The notes under the pieces: model-generated
Databases searched by the model: none
What the model was told of the DNA's origin: nothing
The model's input: only the letters and a program-made list of their open reading frames with translations
Translations under genes and position numbers: made by a program
Shown: positions 12,273 through 19,911 of the stretch, in pieces
Layout of the letters: each line of letters opens with the position of its first letter
Position numbering within the stretch: position 1 is the stretch's first letter
Assembly (NCBI GenBank): GCA_014651175.1
Contig: BMWJ01000002.1
Span: forward strand, 372,001 to 436,000
From: Streptomyces clavifer
GTDB lineage: Bacteria > Actinomycetota > Actinomycetes > Streptomycetales > Streptomycetaceae
Direction of reading: 5' to 3'
Length of the DNA stretch: 64,000 nucleotides

Positions 12273-13046
12273 GTGACCGTACAGCGCATCGCCGCCCGTG
12301 CGGCCGCCTTCGGGGCGGCGGTCGTGCTCACCATGACGAGTGGCGCGGTGGCCCGTGCGGACGACGACATCGAGTCGCTCCCCGCCCAGGAGATCGCCGA
12401 CCGTTCCCGTGACGCGCTGCTCGGCGCCGAGTCGTTGCACATGCGTGTGCAGGGCGACCTGGGCGGAGGACGGCCCTCGATGATGATCGACCTCACCCTG
12501 GACCGGAGCGGCAACTGCGCGGGCGGCATCGACCTCGGCGACGACCGGGGCAAGGTCGAGATCGTCAAGCGGGGCGACGCGGTCTGGCTGAAGCCGGACG
12601 CGGACTTCTGGGAGAACCAGGTCCCGGTGGGCGGCGCGGCCTTCGACGCGATCCTGGCCGGCCGGTACATGAAGGGCGAGGCCTCCGACTCCCGGCTCCG
12701 CCCGGTGGTGGACGCCTGCGACCTCGACACGGTCCAGGAACTGGTCACCGACAACGCTGACACCGTCGGGGGGACGCTCACCAAGGGGACGAAGACCACG
12801 GTCGACGGCGTTTCCGCCATCCCTGTGACGAGGAGCGGGGACGGGGACCGGAGGGACGGCCGGCTCACGGTGTACGTGGCCACCGAGGGAAAGCCCTATC
12901 CGGTGCGGATCACGGTGAGGAACGATTCGGCGGACGCGGCCGTGGACTTCTCCCGCTTCGACCGTCCGGTACCCACGGCCACCCCGTCGCCCGAGGACAC
13001 GGTGGACGTCAGCGCCCTGCTGGGGCGCACACCGGCGCCCGTCTGA
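12273..13046 (+). CDS. exported LppX/LolA-like protein, unknown function
   Basis: The 257-residue protein carries a signal peptide (AARAAAFGAAVVLTMTS, cleavage after ARA near residue 32) but no lipobox. The mature part begins with helices (LPAQEIADRSRDALLGAESL) and continues with beta-strand-rich sequence, including MRVQGDLGG, KVEIVKRGDAVWLKPDADFW and KPYPVRITV. This is the general layout of the LolA/LprG/LppX half-barrel proteins of actinobacteria that bind lipids in the cell envelope; I infer the fold from pattern only. The GTG start has a strong GAGGAGG six bases upstream. It ends in a convergent terminator shared with the transporter gene. Confidence 0.7.
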   Translation: MTVQRIAARAAAFGAAVVLTMTSGAVARADDDIESLPAQEIADRSRDALLGAESLHMRVQGDLGGGRPSMMIDLTLDRSGNCAGGIDLGDDRGKVEIVKRGDAVWLKPDADFWENQVPVGGAAFDAILAGRYMKGEASDSRLRPVVDACDLDTVQELVTDNADTVGGTLTKGTKTTVDGVSAIPVTRSGDGDRRDGRLTVYVATEGKPYPVRITVRNDSADAAVDFSRFDRPVPTATPSPEDTVDVSALLGRTPAPV

Positions 13047-13118
13047 ACACGCCCGGCAGAACACCGCCGTCCGGGCCCGCGCCCGCCCCGCCGCACCGGC
13101 GCCCCGGAGAAACGCGTG

Positions 13119-13159
13119 GCGGTCCGCGGCGGCCCGGGGAGGTGGCCGCCGCGGACCGC
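13119..13159. terminator. bidirectional terminator
   Basis: A perfect 16-bp stem, GCGGTCCGCGGCGGCC (13119-13134) with its complement at 13144-13159 and a 9-nt loop, lies between the convergent exported-protein and NCS1-transporter genes. It closes the pyrimidine-type operon. Confidence 0.75.
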
Positions 13160-13169
13160 GGTCCCTGTG

Positions 13170-14702
13170 TCAGACGCGGGTCCGGGAACCCCGGCTGAGC
13201 AGTGTGTACAGCAGCAGCGACGCGGCCAGGCCCACCGCCCAGCCGTAGTCGGCGAGCGGCTTGAGGAAGGGGATCAGCCCGTCCGCCGGGAAGGGGCCCT
13301 TCCCGGGGGCGGAGTGCGAACCGCCGATCGCGAGGACGCCACCGGCCGCGAAGGCCGCCACCGCCCGCAGGTTCCAGCCGTTGGTGTACCAGTAGCGGCC
13401 ACCGGGCCGGTACAGGTCGGCCAGGTCGAGCACGGTGCGGCGGATGATCCAGTAGTCGGCGATGAGGATGCCCGCGACCGTACCGAGCAGCCCGCCCACC
13501 AGGCCGAGCCACGTGAAGATGTACAGCTCGGGGGTCTCCGTGAGCTTCCACGGCATGATCAGGACGCCGACGATGCCCGTGATCAGGGCGCCCGTACGGA
13601 AGTTGATGAGCTTCGGCGCCAGATTCGCCAGGTCGTACGCGGGCGACACCACGTTCGCCGCGATGTTGACCGAGATCGTCGCGATGAGCACGGTGATCAG
13701 CCCGAAGAGGAGACCGAAGACGTTGTCGGTCTTGGCGACGAGCTGTACCGGGTCCCAGATCGCCTCCCCGTACACGGCCTGCGAGCCGGAGGTCACGAAG
13801 ACCGAGAGCAGGGCGAAGAACGTCATCGTGGTCGGCAGTCCGAGCGACTGTCCCCGGATCTGGGCGCGTTGCCCGGCACCGAAGCGGGTGAAGTCGGGGA
13901 TGTTCAGCGACAGCGTGGACCAGAAGGCGATCATGCCCATCAGGGACGGGAAGAAGACCGGCCAGAAGTCGGCACCCCAGCCGAGCGCGGACGGCTGGTC
14001 CAGCAGCGGACCGAATCCGCCGGCCTTGACGGCGACCCAGACCAGCAGCACCACCGCGCCGACGAGGACGAACGGCGCCGCCCAGTTCTCGAAGCGCCGC
14101 AGCGTGTCCATACCCCGGTAGATGATGGCGAGTTCGAGCGTCCAGAAGAGGACGAAGCAGAGCCAGAGGGTCCAGGGCTGGCCGCCGATCTCGTCGGCCT
14201 GCGCCCAGCCGCCGAAGATCTTGCCGAGCAGCGTGAAGATGCCGACGCCGCCGATCCAGGTCTGGATCCCGAACCAGGCGCAGGCGACGGCCGCCCGGAT
14301 CATGGCGGGCAGGTTGGCGCCGCGCAGCCCGAAGGACGCGCGGGCCAGAACGGGGAAGGGTATGCCGTACTTGGGTCCGGCGTGCCCGGTGAGCAGCATG
14401 GGGGCCAGCACGATCAGGTTGGCGAGCGCGATCGTGAGGACCGCCTGTTTCCAGTCCATGCCGAGTGCGACGAGCCCGGAGGCGAGCAGCCAGGACGGGA
14501 TGTTGTGCGCCATCCCGATCCACAGGGCGGCGAAGTTGTACGTCGTCCAGCGGCGCCGCTCCAGGGGGACCGGCAGCAGGTCGTCGTTGACGAAGCGGGG
14601 GTCGTCGGGGACGGCCCCGGGGGCGAGCTCGATCCGGCCCGAGGGGTCGGCTGTCCGCTCCCCGGGAGCGCGTGGTGGGCCGGGTGGGACGGTGGCGGTC
14701 AT
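13170..14702 (-). CDS. NCS1-family nucleobase/hydantoin:cation symporter
   Basis: The 510-residue membrane protein belongs to the NCS1 transporters (PF02133), with about 12 hydrophobic helices, starting with NFAALWIGMAHNIPSWLLAS. Family-specific segments are present: GPKYGIPFPVLARASFGLRG, WFGIQTWIGG and SLNIPDFTRF. Family members (Mhp1, PucI, FurE) import hydantoins, uracil, cytosine or allantoin with Na+ or H+. Being last in the unit with dihydropyrimidinase, it probably imports the pyrimidine, dihydropyrimidine or hydantoin degraded by the neighbours. It follows the flavoprotein gene after 141 bp and ends in a strong terminator. Confidence 0.92.
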   Translation of the reverse strand: MTATVPPGPPRAPGERTADPSGRIELAPGAVPDDPRFVNDDLLPVPLERRRWTTYNFAALWIGMAHNIPSWLLASGLVALGMDWKQAVLTIALANLIVLAPMLLTGHAGPKYGIPFPVLARASFGLRGANLPAMIRAAVACAWFGIQTWIGGVGIFTLLGKIFGGWAQADEIGGQPWTLWLCFVLFWTLELAIIYRGMDTLRRFENWAAPFVLVGAVVLLVWVAVKAGGFGPLLDQPSALGWGADFWPVFFPSLMGMIAFWSTLSLNIPDFTRFGAGQRAQIRGQSLGLPTTMTFFALLSVFVTSGSQAVYGEAIWDPVQLVAKTDNVFGLLFGLITVLIATISVNIAANVVSPAYDLANLAPKLINFRTGALITGIVGVLIMPWKLTETPELYIFTWLGLVGGLLGTVAGILIADYWIIRRTVLDLADLYRPGGRYWYTNGWNLRAVAAFAAGGVLAIGGSHSAPGKGPFPADGLIPFLKPLADYGWAVGLAASLLLYTLLSRGSRTRV

Positions 14703-14843
14703 GGCTGCGGAACCCTTCGCTCGGGGGCGGTGCCGTGCGGGGCGCGGGGGGTTGGGCGTGCGGCCGGCGGGTGTGAGGGCCGGCGCCTGCCGGGGCCGGG
14801 CGGTCAGGCGGTCAGGCGGTGCGGCGGTCAGGCGATGGGACGG

Positions 14844-15845
14844 TCAGGCGGTCAGCGCGGGAATGATCGTGGAACCGTACGCGTCGATGGTCGCCTCGCG
14901 TGCGTCGTGCATGTTGTAGACGGCGAACTGGTCGACGCCCAGGTCCCGCAGGGCCCGCAGCTTCTCGATGTGGGCCTCGGCCGGGCCCAGCAGGCAGAAC
15001 CTGTCGACGATCTCGTCGGGAACGAAGGCCGTGTCGGGGTTCCCGGTGCGGCCGTGATGGCTGTAGTCGTAGCCGGAGCGGCCGGCGATGTACGCCGTGA
15101 GGGCCTCGGGCACGAGGTCGGAGTGCTCCCCGTACCGGGTGACGAGGTCGGCGACGTGGTTGCCGACCATGCCGCCGAACCAGCGGCACTGCTCGCGGGC
15201 GTGGTCCAGGTCCTCGCCGACGTAGGCGGGTGCGGCGACGCAGATGGTGACGGAGTCCGGGTCGCGGCCGGCGTCGGCCGCCGCCTCACGCACCGCCTTG
15301 ATCATCCATTCGGTGAGGTAGGGGTCGGCCAGCTGCAGGATGAATCCGTCGGCCTTCTGCCCGGCCAGGGCCAGCGCCCTGGGGCCGTACGCCCCCATCC
15401 AGACGGGGAGCCGGCCGTCCTTCACCCATGGGATCCGGACCTGCTGTCCGTCGACGGTGGCCTCGCGCCCTTCGGCGAGGTCACGGATCACGTCGATGGC
15501 CTCCCCCAGCCTGGCCAGCGTGTTGGGCTTGCGGCCGGCCACGCGCATCGCCGAGTCGCCGCGCCCGATCCCGCAGACCGTGCGGTTGCCGTACATCTCG
15601 TTGAGGGTGGCGAAGGTGGAGGCGGTGACCTCCCAGGTACGGGTGCCGGGGTTGGTGACCATGGGGCCGACGATCAGCCGCTCGGTGTGTTCCAGGATGC
15701 GGCTGTAGATGACGAAGGGCTCCTGCCAGAGCACCGCCGAGTCGAAGGTCCAGCCGTAGCGGAAGCCGTTCCGTTCGGCGCGGCGCATGAGTCCGACGAC
15801 GGCCGAGGCGGGCGGGTCGGTCTGGAGGACGAGTCCGAAGTCCAT
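14844..15845 (-). CDS. LLM-class flavin/F420-dependent oxidoreductase
   Basis: The 333-residue protein is a bacterial-luciferase-like (PF00296) TIM barrel of the type often labelled F420-dependent and related to methylene-tetrahydromethanopterin reductase. Visible segments include MDFGLVLQTDPPAS at the start, IVGPMVTNPGTRTWEVTAS and VCGIGRGDSAMRVAG, part of the cofactor phosphate-binding region. It lies 11 bp after dihydropyrimidinase and before the NCS1 transporter. No conventional dihydropyrimidine dehydrogenase (PydA) is present, so it may perform the redox or ring-activation step of the pathway; that is inference. Cofactor choice (FMN or F420) cannot be settled from sequence alone. Confidence 0.88.
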   Translation of the reverse strand: MDFGLVLQTDPPASAVVGLMRRAERNGFRYGWTFDSAVLWQEPFVIYSRILEHTERLIVGPMVTNPGTRTWEVTASTFATLNEMYGNRTVCGIGRGDSAMRVAGRKPNTLARLGEAIDVIRDLAEGREATVDGQQVRIPWVKDGRLPVWMGAYGPRALALAGQKADGFILQLADPYLTEWMIKAVREAAADAGRDPDSVTICVAAPAYVGEDLDHAREQCRWFGGMVGNHVADLVTRYGEHSDLVPEALTAYIAGRSGYDYSHHGRTGNPDTAFVPDEIVDRFCLLGPAEAHIEKLRALRDLGVDQFAVYNMHDAREATIDAYGSTIIPALTA

Positions 15846-15856
15846 GACAGGTGCTC

Positions 15857-17257
15857 CTAGTCGAGGTACTGGCAGGTGGCGCGCGGGGTGTACATGCCGT
15901 GGCCGGCCCGGCCGGTGAACTTCCGTTCGTCGATGACCACGTCGCCGCGCGAGAGGACGGTCTCCACCCGGCCGGTGAGCTGCTTGCCCTCGTACGCCGA
16001 GTAGTCGACGTTCATGTGGTGGGTCTCGGCCGAGATGGTCTGCCGGGCCTGCGGGTCGTAGATGACGATGTCCGCGTCGGCGCCGGGCGCGATGGTGCCC
16101 TTCTTCGGATAGAGCCCGAACATCCGGGCCGGGGAGGCGCAGGCGATCTCGATCCAGCGGCGGCGGGAGAGGTGGCCGTCCACGACGGCCTGGTGGAGGA
16201 GGTCCATCCGGTTCTCCACACCGGGCATGCCGTTGGGGATCTTCGAGAAGTCGCCGAGGCCCATCTCCTTCTGGCCGGAGAAGCAGAACGGGCAGTGGTC
16301 GGTGGAGACGACCTGCAACTCGTTGTTCCGCAGTCCTCGCCAGAGCGCCTCCTGGTGCTCCTGGGGGCGCAGCGGGGTGGAGCAGACGTACTTCGCGCCT
16401 TCGAAGCCGGGCTCGGCGAGATTGTCCGTGGAGAGGAAGAGGTACTGCGGGCACGTCTCGCCGAAGACCGGGAGTCCTTTGTGGCGGGCGGCGGCGAGCT
16501 CGGCGACGGCCTCGTCGGCGGAGACGTGGACGACGTAGAGCGGCGAACCGGCGACCCTGGCGAGCTGGATGGCGCGGTGGGTGGCCTCGGCCTCCAGCGC
16601 CACCTTGCGTACGTCGCCGTGGTACCGGGGGTCGGTCCGGCCCTCGGCGAGGGCCTGCTCGACGAGGACGTCGATGGCGATGCCGTTCTCCGCGTGCATC
16701 ATGATGAGGCCGCCGTTGCCGGAGGCCCGCTGCATGGCGCGCAGGATCTGCCCGTCGTCGCTGTAGAAGACGCCGGGGTAGGCCATGAACAGCTTGAACG
16801 AGGTGAGGCCCTCGGCGACGAGGAGGTCCATCTCCTTGAGCGAGGACTCGTTCACGTCGGACATGATCATGTGGAACGCGTAGTCGACGGCGCAGTTGCC
16901 GTCCGCCTTCGCGTGCCAGGCGTCGAGCCCCTCGCGCAGCGACCGTCCCATGCTCTGGACGGCGAAGTCGACGATCGTGGTGGTGCCGCCCCAGGCGGCG
17001 GCCCGGGTGCCGGTCTCGAAGGTGTCGGCGGCGAAGGTCCCGCCGAACGGCATCTCCATGTGCGTGTGCGCATCGACACCTCCCGGGATGACGTACTTCC
17101 CGGTGGCGTCGATCCTCCGGTCGGCGCTCCAGCTCCCGGCGGCGTCGGTGCCGTGGGCGGCGAGGGCGGCGATGCGTCCGCCCTCGATGAGTACGTCGGC
17201 GTGGATCTCGTCGGACGCGGTGATGACGAGGCCGCCGTGGATGACGGTGCGGCTCAT
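15857..17257 (-). CDS. hydA: dihydropyrimidinase / hydantoinase
   Basis: The 466-residue enzyme belongs to the cyclic amidohydrolases (PF01979) and opens dihydrouracil, dihydrothymine or 5-substituted hydantoins to N-carbamoyl products. Binuclear-metal ligands are visible: GVDAHTHMEMPFGG, the carboxylated Lys in TSFKLFMAYPG, His in MMHAENG and VVHVSADEA, and Asp in VSTDHCPF. The ATG at 17257 has GAGGAGG before it; a longer in-frame start at 17302 lacks one and would overlap the operator. The palindromic operator at 17285-17300 lies 28-43 nt upstream. The product would feed the beta-ureidopropionase encoded at 18937-19779. Confidence 0.95.
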   Translation of the reverse strand: MSRTVIHGGLVITASDEIHADVLIEGGRIAALAAHGTDAAGSWSADRRIDATGKYVIPGGVDAHTHMEMPFGGTFAADTFETGTRAAAWGGTTTIVDFAVQSMGRSLREGLDAWHAKADGNCAVDYAFHMIMSDVNESSLKEMDLLVAEGLTSFKLFMAYPGVFYSDDGQILRAMQRASGNGGLIMMHAENGIAIDVLVEQALAEGRTDPRYHGDVRKVALEAEATHRAIQLARVAGSPLYVVHVSADEAVAELAAARHKGLPVFGETCPQYLFLSTDNLAEPGFEGAKYVCSTPLRPQEHQEALWRGLRNNELQVVSTDHCPFCFSGQKEMGLGDFSKIPNGMPGVENRMDLLHQAVVDGHLSRRRWIEIACASPARMFGLYPKKGTIAPGADADIVIYDPQARQTISAETHHMNVDYSAYEGKQLTGRVETVLSRGDVVIDERKFTGRAGHGMYTPRATCQYLD

Positions 17258-17284
17258 GTGCCCCTCCTCGCAGTGGCGGAATGG

Positions 17285-17300
17285 GTCTACGCACGTAGAC
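17285..17300 (-). promoter_or_regulatory. operator upstream of dihydropyrimidinase
   Basis: GTCTACG-CA-CGTAGAC is a perfect 7-bp inverted repeat with a 2-bp centre. A near-identical copy precedes the ureidopropionase gene at 19822, which makes it a shared operator of the two transcription units. Confidence 0.75.
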
Positions 17301-17430
17301 ATGATGTGTGGTCAAGAACGTGGAAGCGGGTGGCCCACTGTGGCAACACCGTTGCTGCCGACGGGTGAGGACGTTTCCGTTTTCCCTGCGGCACACCCCA
17401 CCGGCCCAGTGCCCGGCGTCGTGCACGGCG

Positions 17431-17469
17431 CGTGGCACGTCGTCGTGGCACGTCGTCGTGGCACGTCGT
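17431..17469. repeat. three tandem 13-bp repeats
   Basis: CGTGGCACGTCGT is repeated three times without interruption (17431-17443, 17444-17456, 17457-17469), upstream of the dihydropyrimidinase operator and downstream of the aminotransferase terminator. They may be a second factor-binding array or slippage products. Confidence 0.7.
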
Positions 17470-17570
17470 ATACGGGGCGCGGGCCGGGGAACGCCGGCCC
17501 GGAGGGGAGGCCGCAGCAGCGGACTCCCGCACGGGGGGGCCGGGCCGGTCGGGGCCCGCGCCGAGAGGGC

Positions 17571-17652
17571 TCCGGCCGTCCGGTGGCCGCCGCCACACCT
17601 CACGGCGGCGTTCCGCGTGGAGGGGGGACGGGGCGGACACCGGACGGCCGGA
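17571..17652 (-). terminator. compound stem downstream of aminotransferase
   Basis: Outer 15-bp perfect arms (17571-17585 and 17638-17652, TCCGGCCGTCCGGTG and its complement) enclose an inner CGCCGCC (17588-17594) / GGCGGCG (17604-17610) stem. It begins five bases past the aminotransferase stop and probably separates the two transcription units of the locus. Confidence 0.6.
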
Positions 17653-17656
17653 CGTC

Positions 17657-18940
17657 TCACCCGGCGGCTTGGAGGGCGTCGGCCAGGATCTCCGCGCCCT
17701 CCTCGGCCTCGGTGACGGTGAGCGAGAGCGGCGGCGCGATCCGCAGGACGCTGGTGCTGTGCCCACCGCCCTTCCCGATGAGGAGTCCGCCGGCCCGGGC
17801 CGCTTCGAGCACGGCCGCCGCGGCTTCCGGGTTCGCCTCGTCGGTACCGGGTTTCACCAGCTCGATGCCGATCATGAGGCCGCGTCCGCGCACCTCCCGT
17901 ACGGCAGCCGAACCCGCGGCGACCGCGCGGATCCGCTCGATGAGCAGCCCGCCGACCCGCCGTGCGTTCCCCTGGAGATCGTGTTCCAGGAGGTACGAGA
18001 GGTTGGCGAGCCCGGCCGCCATGGTCACCGGGGAGCCGCCGAACGTCGAGATGGAATTGGCGTCCAGGCAGTTCATGACGTCGGCCCGGGCGACGACTCC
18101 GCCGATGGACATGCCGTTGCCGATGCCCTTGGCGAAGGTGAGGATGTCCGGCGGGCCGCTCGCAGCGTGTGCCTGCCAGCCCCAGAAGTGCTCGCCGGTC
18201 CGGCCCCATCCGGTCTGCACCTCGTCCGAGATCCACAGGATGCCGTGCCGGTCGAGGACCTCGCGGAAGGCCGCGTACAGCCCGTCGGGCGGTGCGGTGA
18301 AGCCGCCGACGCCCTGGACGGGCTCGGCGATCAGTGCCGCGGCCTCCCTGGTGTGACCCAGCAGGTCCTCCAGATCGGCCACGCAGGCCTTGATGAACTG
18401 CGCGTCACCGAGCTCCGCGTACGGCCCGCGGGTGCGGACCCCGCCGTGGACGTACAGCGTCTGCAGCGGCGAGAGACTGGTGGGTGACCATGCCTGGTTG
18501 CCCGTGATGGACACCGCCGAGAACGATCTGCCGTGGTAGCTGTTGCGCATCGCCAGGATCTGGTTCGACCGGCGGTAGGCGGTGGCGAGAAGCAGCGCGG
18601 TGTCGTTGGCCTCGGTGCCCGAGGTGGTGAAGAAGACCCGGGCGTCGGGGATGCCGGAGAGTGCGGCGATGCGCTCGGCCAGTTCGACCATCGGCCGGTT
18701 GAGGTAGAGGGTCGAGGAGTGGATGATCCGGCCGGCCTGCTCGGTGACGGCCTTGGTGACCTCGGGGAGCGCGTGCGCGGTCATGGTGGTGAGGATGCCG
18801 CCGAAGAAGTCGAGGTAGCGGCGGCCGTCCGCGTCCCACACATGACGCCCCTCGCCGTGGGTGATCTCCAGGGGCTGCCGGTAGTAGAGGGCCAGCCAGT
18901 CGGGACTGACGGCCCTGTGCCGTTCGTGCAGTCCGGTCAC
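17657..18940 (-). CDS. class III aminotransferase, probably for beta-alanine or beta-aminoisobutyrate
   Basis: The 427-residue PLP enzyme (PF00202) shows class III hallmarks: TTSGTEANDTALLLAT, the aromatic NSYHGRSFS loop, the PLP-binding Asp in ILWISDEVQTGWGRTG and the Schiff-base Lys in ILTFAKGIGNG. Within a dihydropyrimidinase/ureidopropionase locus, the natural role is transamination of beta-alanine or 3-aminoisobutyrate to the semialdehyde. The GTG at 18940 overlaps the ureidopropionase stop as GTGA, implying translational coupling. The frame is open upstream, but homology and coupling fix the start. It is similar in layout to AGXT2-type and omega-aminotransferases. Confidence 0.9.
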   Translation of the reverse strand: MTGLHERHRAVSPDWLALYYRQPLEITHGEGRHVWDADGRRYLDFFGGILTTMTAHALPEVTKAVTEQAGRIIHSSTLYLNRPMVELAERIAALSGIPDARVFFTTSGTEANDTALLLATAYRRSNQILAMRNSYHGRSFSAVSITGNQAWSPTSLSPLQTLYVHGGVRTRGPYAELGDAQFIKACVADLEDLLGHTREAAALIAEPVQGVGGFTAPPDGLYAAFREVLDRHGILWISDEVQTGWGRTGEHFWGWQAHAASGPPDILTFAKGIGNGMSIGGVVARADVMNCLDANSISTFGGSPVTMAAGLANLSYLLEHDLQGNARRVGGLLIERIRAVAAGSAAVREVRGRGLMIGIELVKPGTDEANPEAAAAVLEAARAGGLLIGKGGGHSTSVLRIAPPLSLTVTEAEEGAEILADALQAAG

Positions 18941-19779
18941 GGCTCCACCAGCCCGTCGTACGCGTCCGGCCGGCGGTCGCGGTAGAACGCCCACTGCTGC
19001 CGGACCTCCTCGATCAGGCCGAAGTCCAGGTCGCGGACGAGGAGTTCCTCCACCTTGTCGCTGGCGACCTCGCCGACGAACTGGCCCCGCGGGTCGACGA
19101 AGTAGCTCGTGCCGTAGAAGTCGTTGTCGCCGTACTCCTCCTGGCCGACGCGGTTGATCGCGGCGATGAAGTACTCGTTGGCGACGGCGGAGGCTGGCTG
19201 TTCCAGCTGCCACAGATGGCTGGAGAGGCCGCGCGAGGTGGCCGACGGGTTGTAGACCAACTGGGCTCCGTTGAGTCCGAGTTGCCGCCACCCTTCGGGG
19301 AAGTGCCGGTCGTAGCAGATGTAGACGCCGACCTTGCCGACCGCGGTGTCGAAGACCGGCCAGCCGGCGTTCCCGGGCCTGAAGTAGTACTTCTCCCAGA
19401 AGCCCTTGACCTGGGGGATGTGGTGCTTGCGGTACTTGCCGAGGTACGAGCCGTCGGCGTCGATCACCGCGGCGGTGTTGTAGTAGAAGCCGGACCCTTC
19501 CAGCTCGAAGACCGGCACGACGATCACCATGCCCGTCTCGCGGGCCAGGTCCCGCATCCGCCGGACGGTCGGCCCGTCCGGGACGGCCTCGGCCCAGCGG
19601 TAGTGCTCGGGCTCCTGCACCTGGCAGAAGTAGGGGGCGTTGAACACCTCCTGGAAGCCGATGACCTGCGCGCCCTGCCGGGCTGCCTCGCGAGCATGTT
19701 CCTCATGCTTGGCGATCATGGATTCGGTGTCGCCGGTCCAGGTCGCCTGGACAAGTGCGGCGCGTACGACATGGGACAT
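18937..19779 (-). CDS. beta-ureidopropionase / N-carbamoyl amidohydrolase (nitrilase superfamily)
   Basis: The 280-residue enzyme belongs to the carbon-nitrogen hydrolases (PF00795). The Glu-Lys-Cys triad is visible: Glu in VIGFQEVFNAPYF, Lys in KYRKHHIPQVKGF and Cys in VGVYICYDRHFPEGWR. The FNAPYF and HHIPQVKGFWEKYYF segments are those of beta-ureidopropionases and N-carbamoylputrescine amidases. In this context it should release ammonia and CO2 from N-carbamoyl-beta-alanine, giving beta-alanine. It is the first gene of its unit, 43 nt downstream of the palindromic operator, with a GGAGC ribosome site. Confidence 0.92.
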   Translation of the reverse strand: MSHVVRAALVQATWTGDTESMIAKHEEHAREAARQGAQVIGFQEVFNAPYFCQVQEPEHYRWAEAVPDGPTVRRMRDLARETGMVIVVPVFELEGSGFYYNTAAVIDADGSYLGKYRKHHIPQVKGFWEKYYFRPGNAGWPVFDTAVGKVGVYICYDRHFPEGWRQLGLNGAQLVYNPSATSRGLSSHLWQLEQPASAVANEYFIAAINRVGQEEYGDNDFYGTSYFVDPRGQFVGEVASDKVEELLVRDLDFGLIEEVRQQWAFYRDRRPDAYDGLVEP

Positions 19780-19821
19780 GAGCTGCTCCTTCGACGCGGC
19801 GTCAGAGAGCCTCTACGCGAT

Positions 19822-19837
19822 TTCTACGCCCGTAGAC
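19822..19837 (-). promoter_or_regulatory. operator upstream of beta-ureidopropionase
   Basis: TTCTACG-CC-CGTAGAC matches the dihydropyrimidinase operator at 17285 in both arms (TCTACG/CGTAGA). An extra half-site, CTCTACGCG, lies at 19811-19819, between this site and the gene. Confidence 0.75.
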
Positions 19838-19861
19838 ACAATGCATAGGAGGAGAACGTAA

Positions 19862-19881
19862 GCCCCGTCACACAGCGGGGC
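19862..19881 (-). terminator. short terminator stem after the serine hydrolase
   Basis: GCCCCG and CGGGGC enclose an 8-nt loop about 30 nt past the serine hydrolase stop; on the minus strand it is followed by TTACGTTCT. A weak but positionally sensible terminator of the peptide operon. Confidence 0.45.
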
Positions 19882-19911
19882 AAGACCATCGTCGTGAACC
19901 GGCGGAGTCGA

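Noticed and set aside
13116-15860. 914-codon plus-strand open frame
   Set aside because: Antisense to the NCS1 transporter and flavoprotein genes, with Glu/Arg/Asp-rich composition and no recognisable domain.
17258-17302. Longer dihydropyrimidinase starting at ATG 17302
   Set aside because: The extra 15 residues are non-homologous and cover the operator; the ATG at 17257 has an excellent GAGGAGG.
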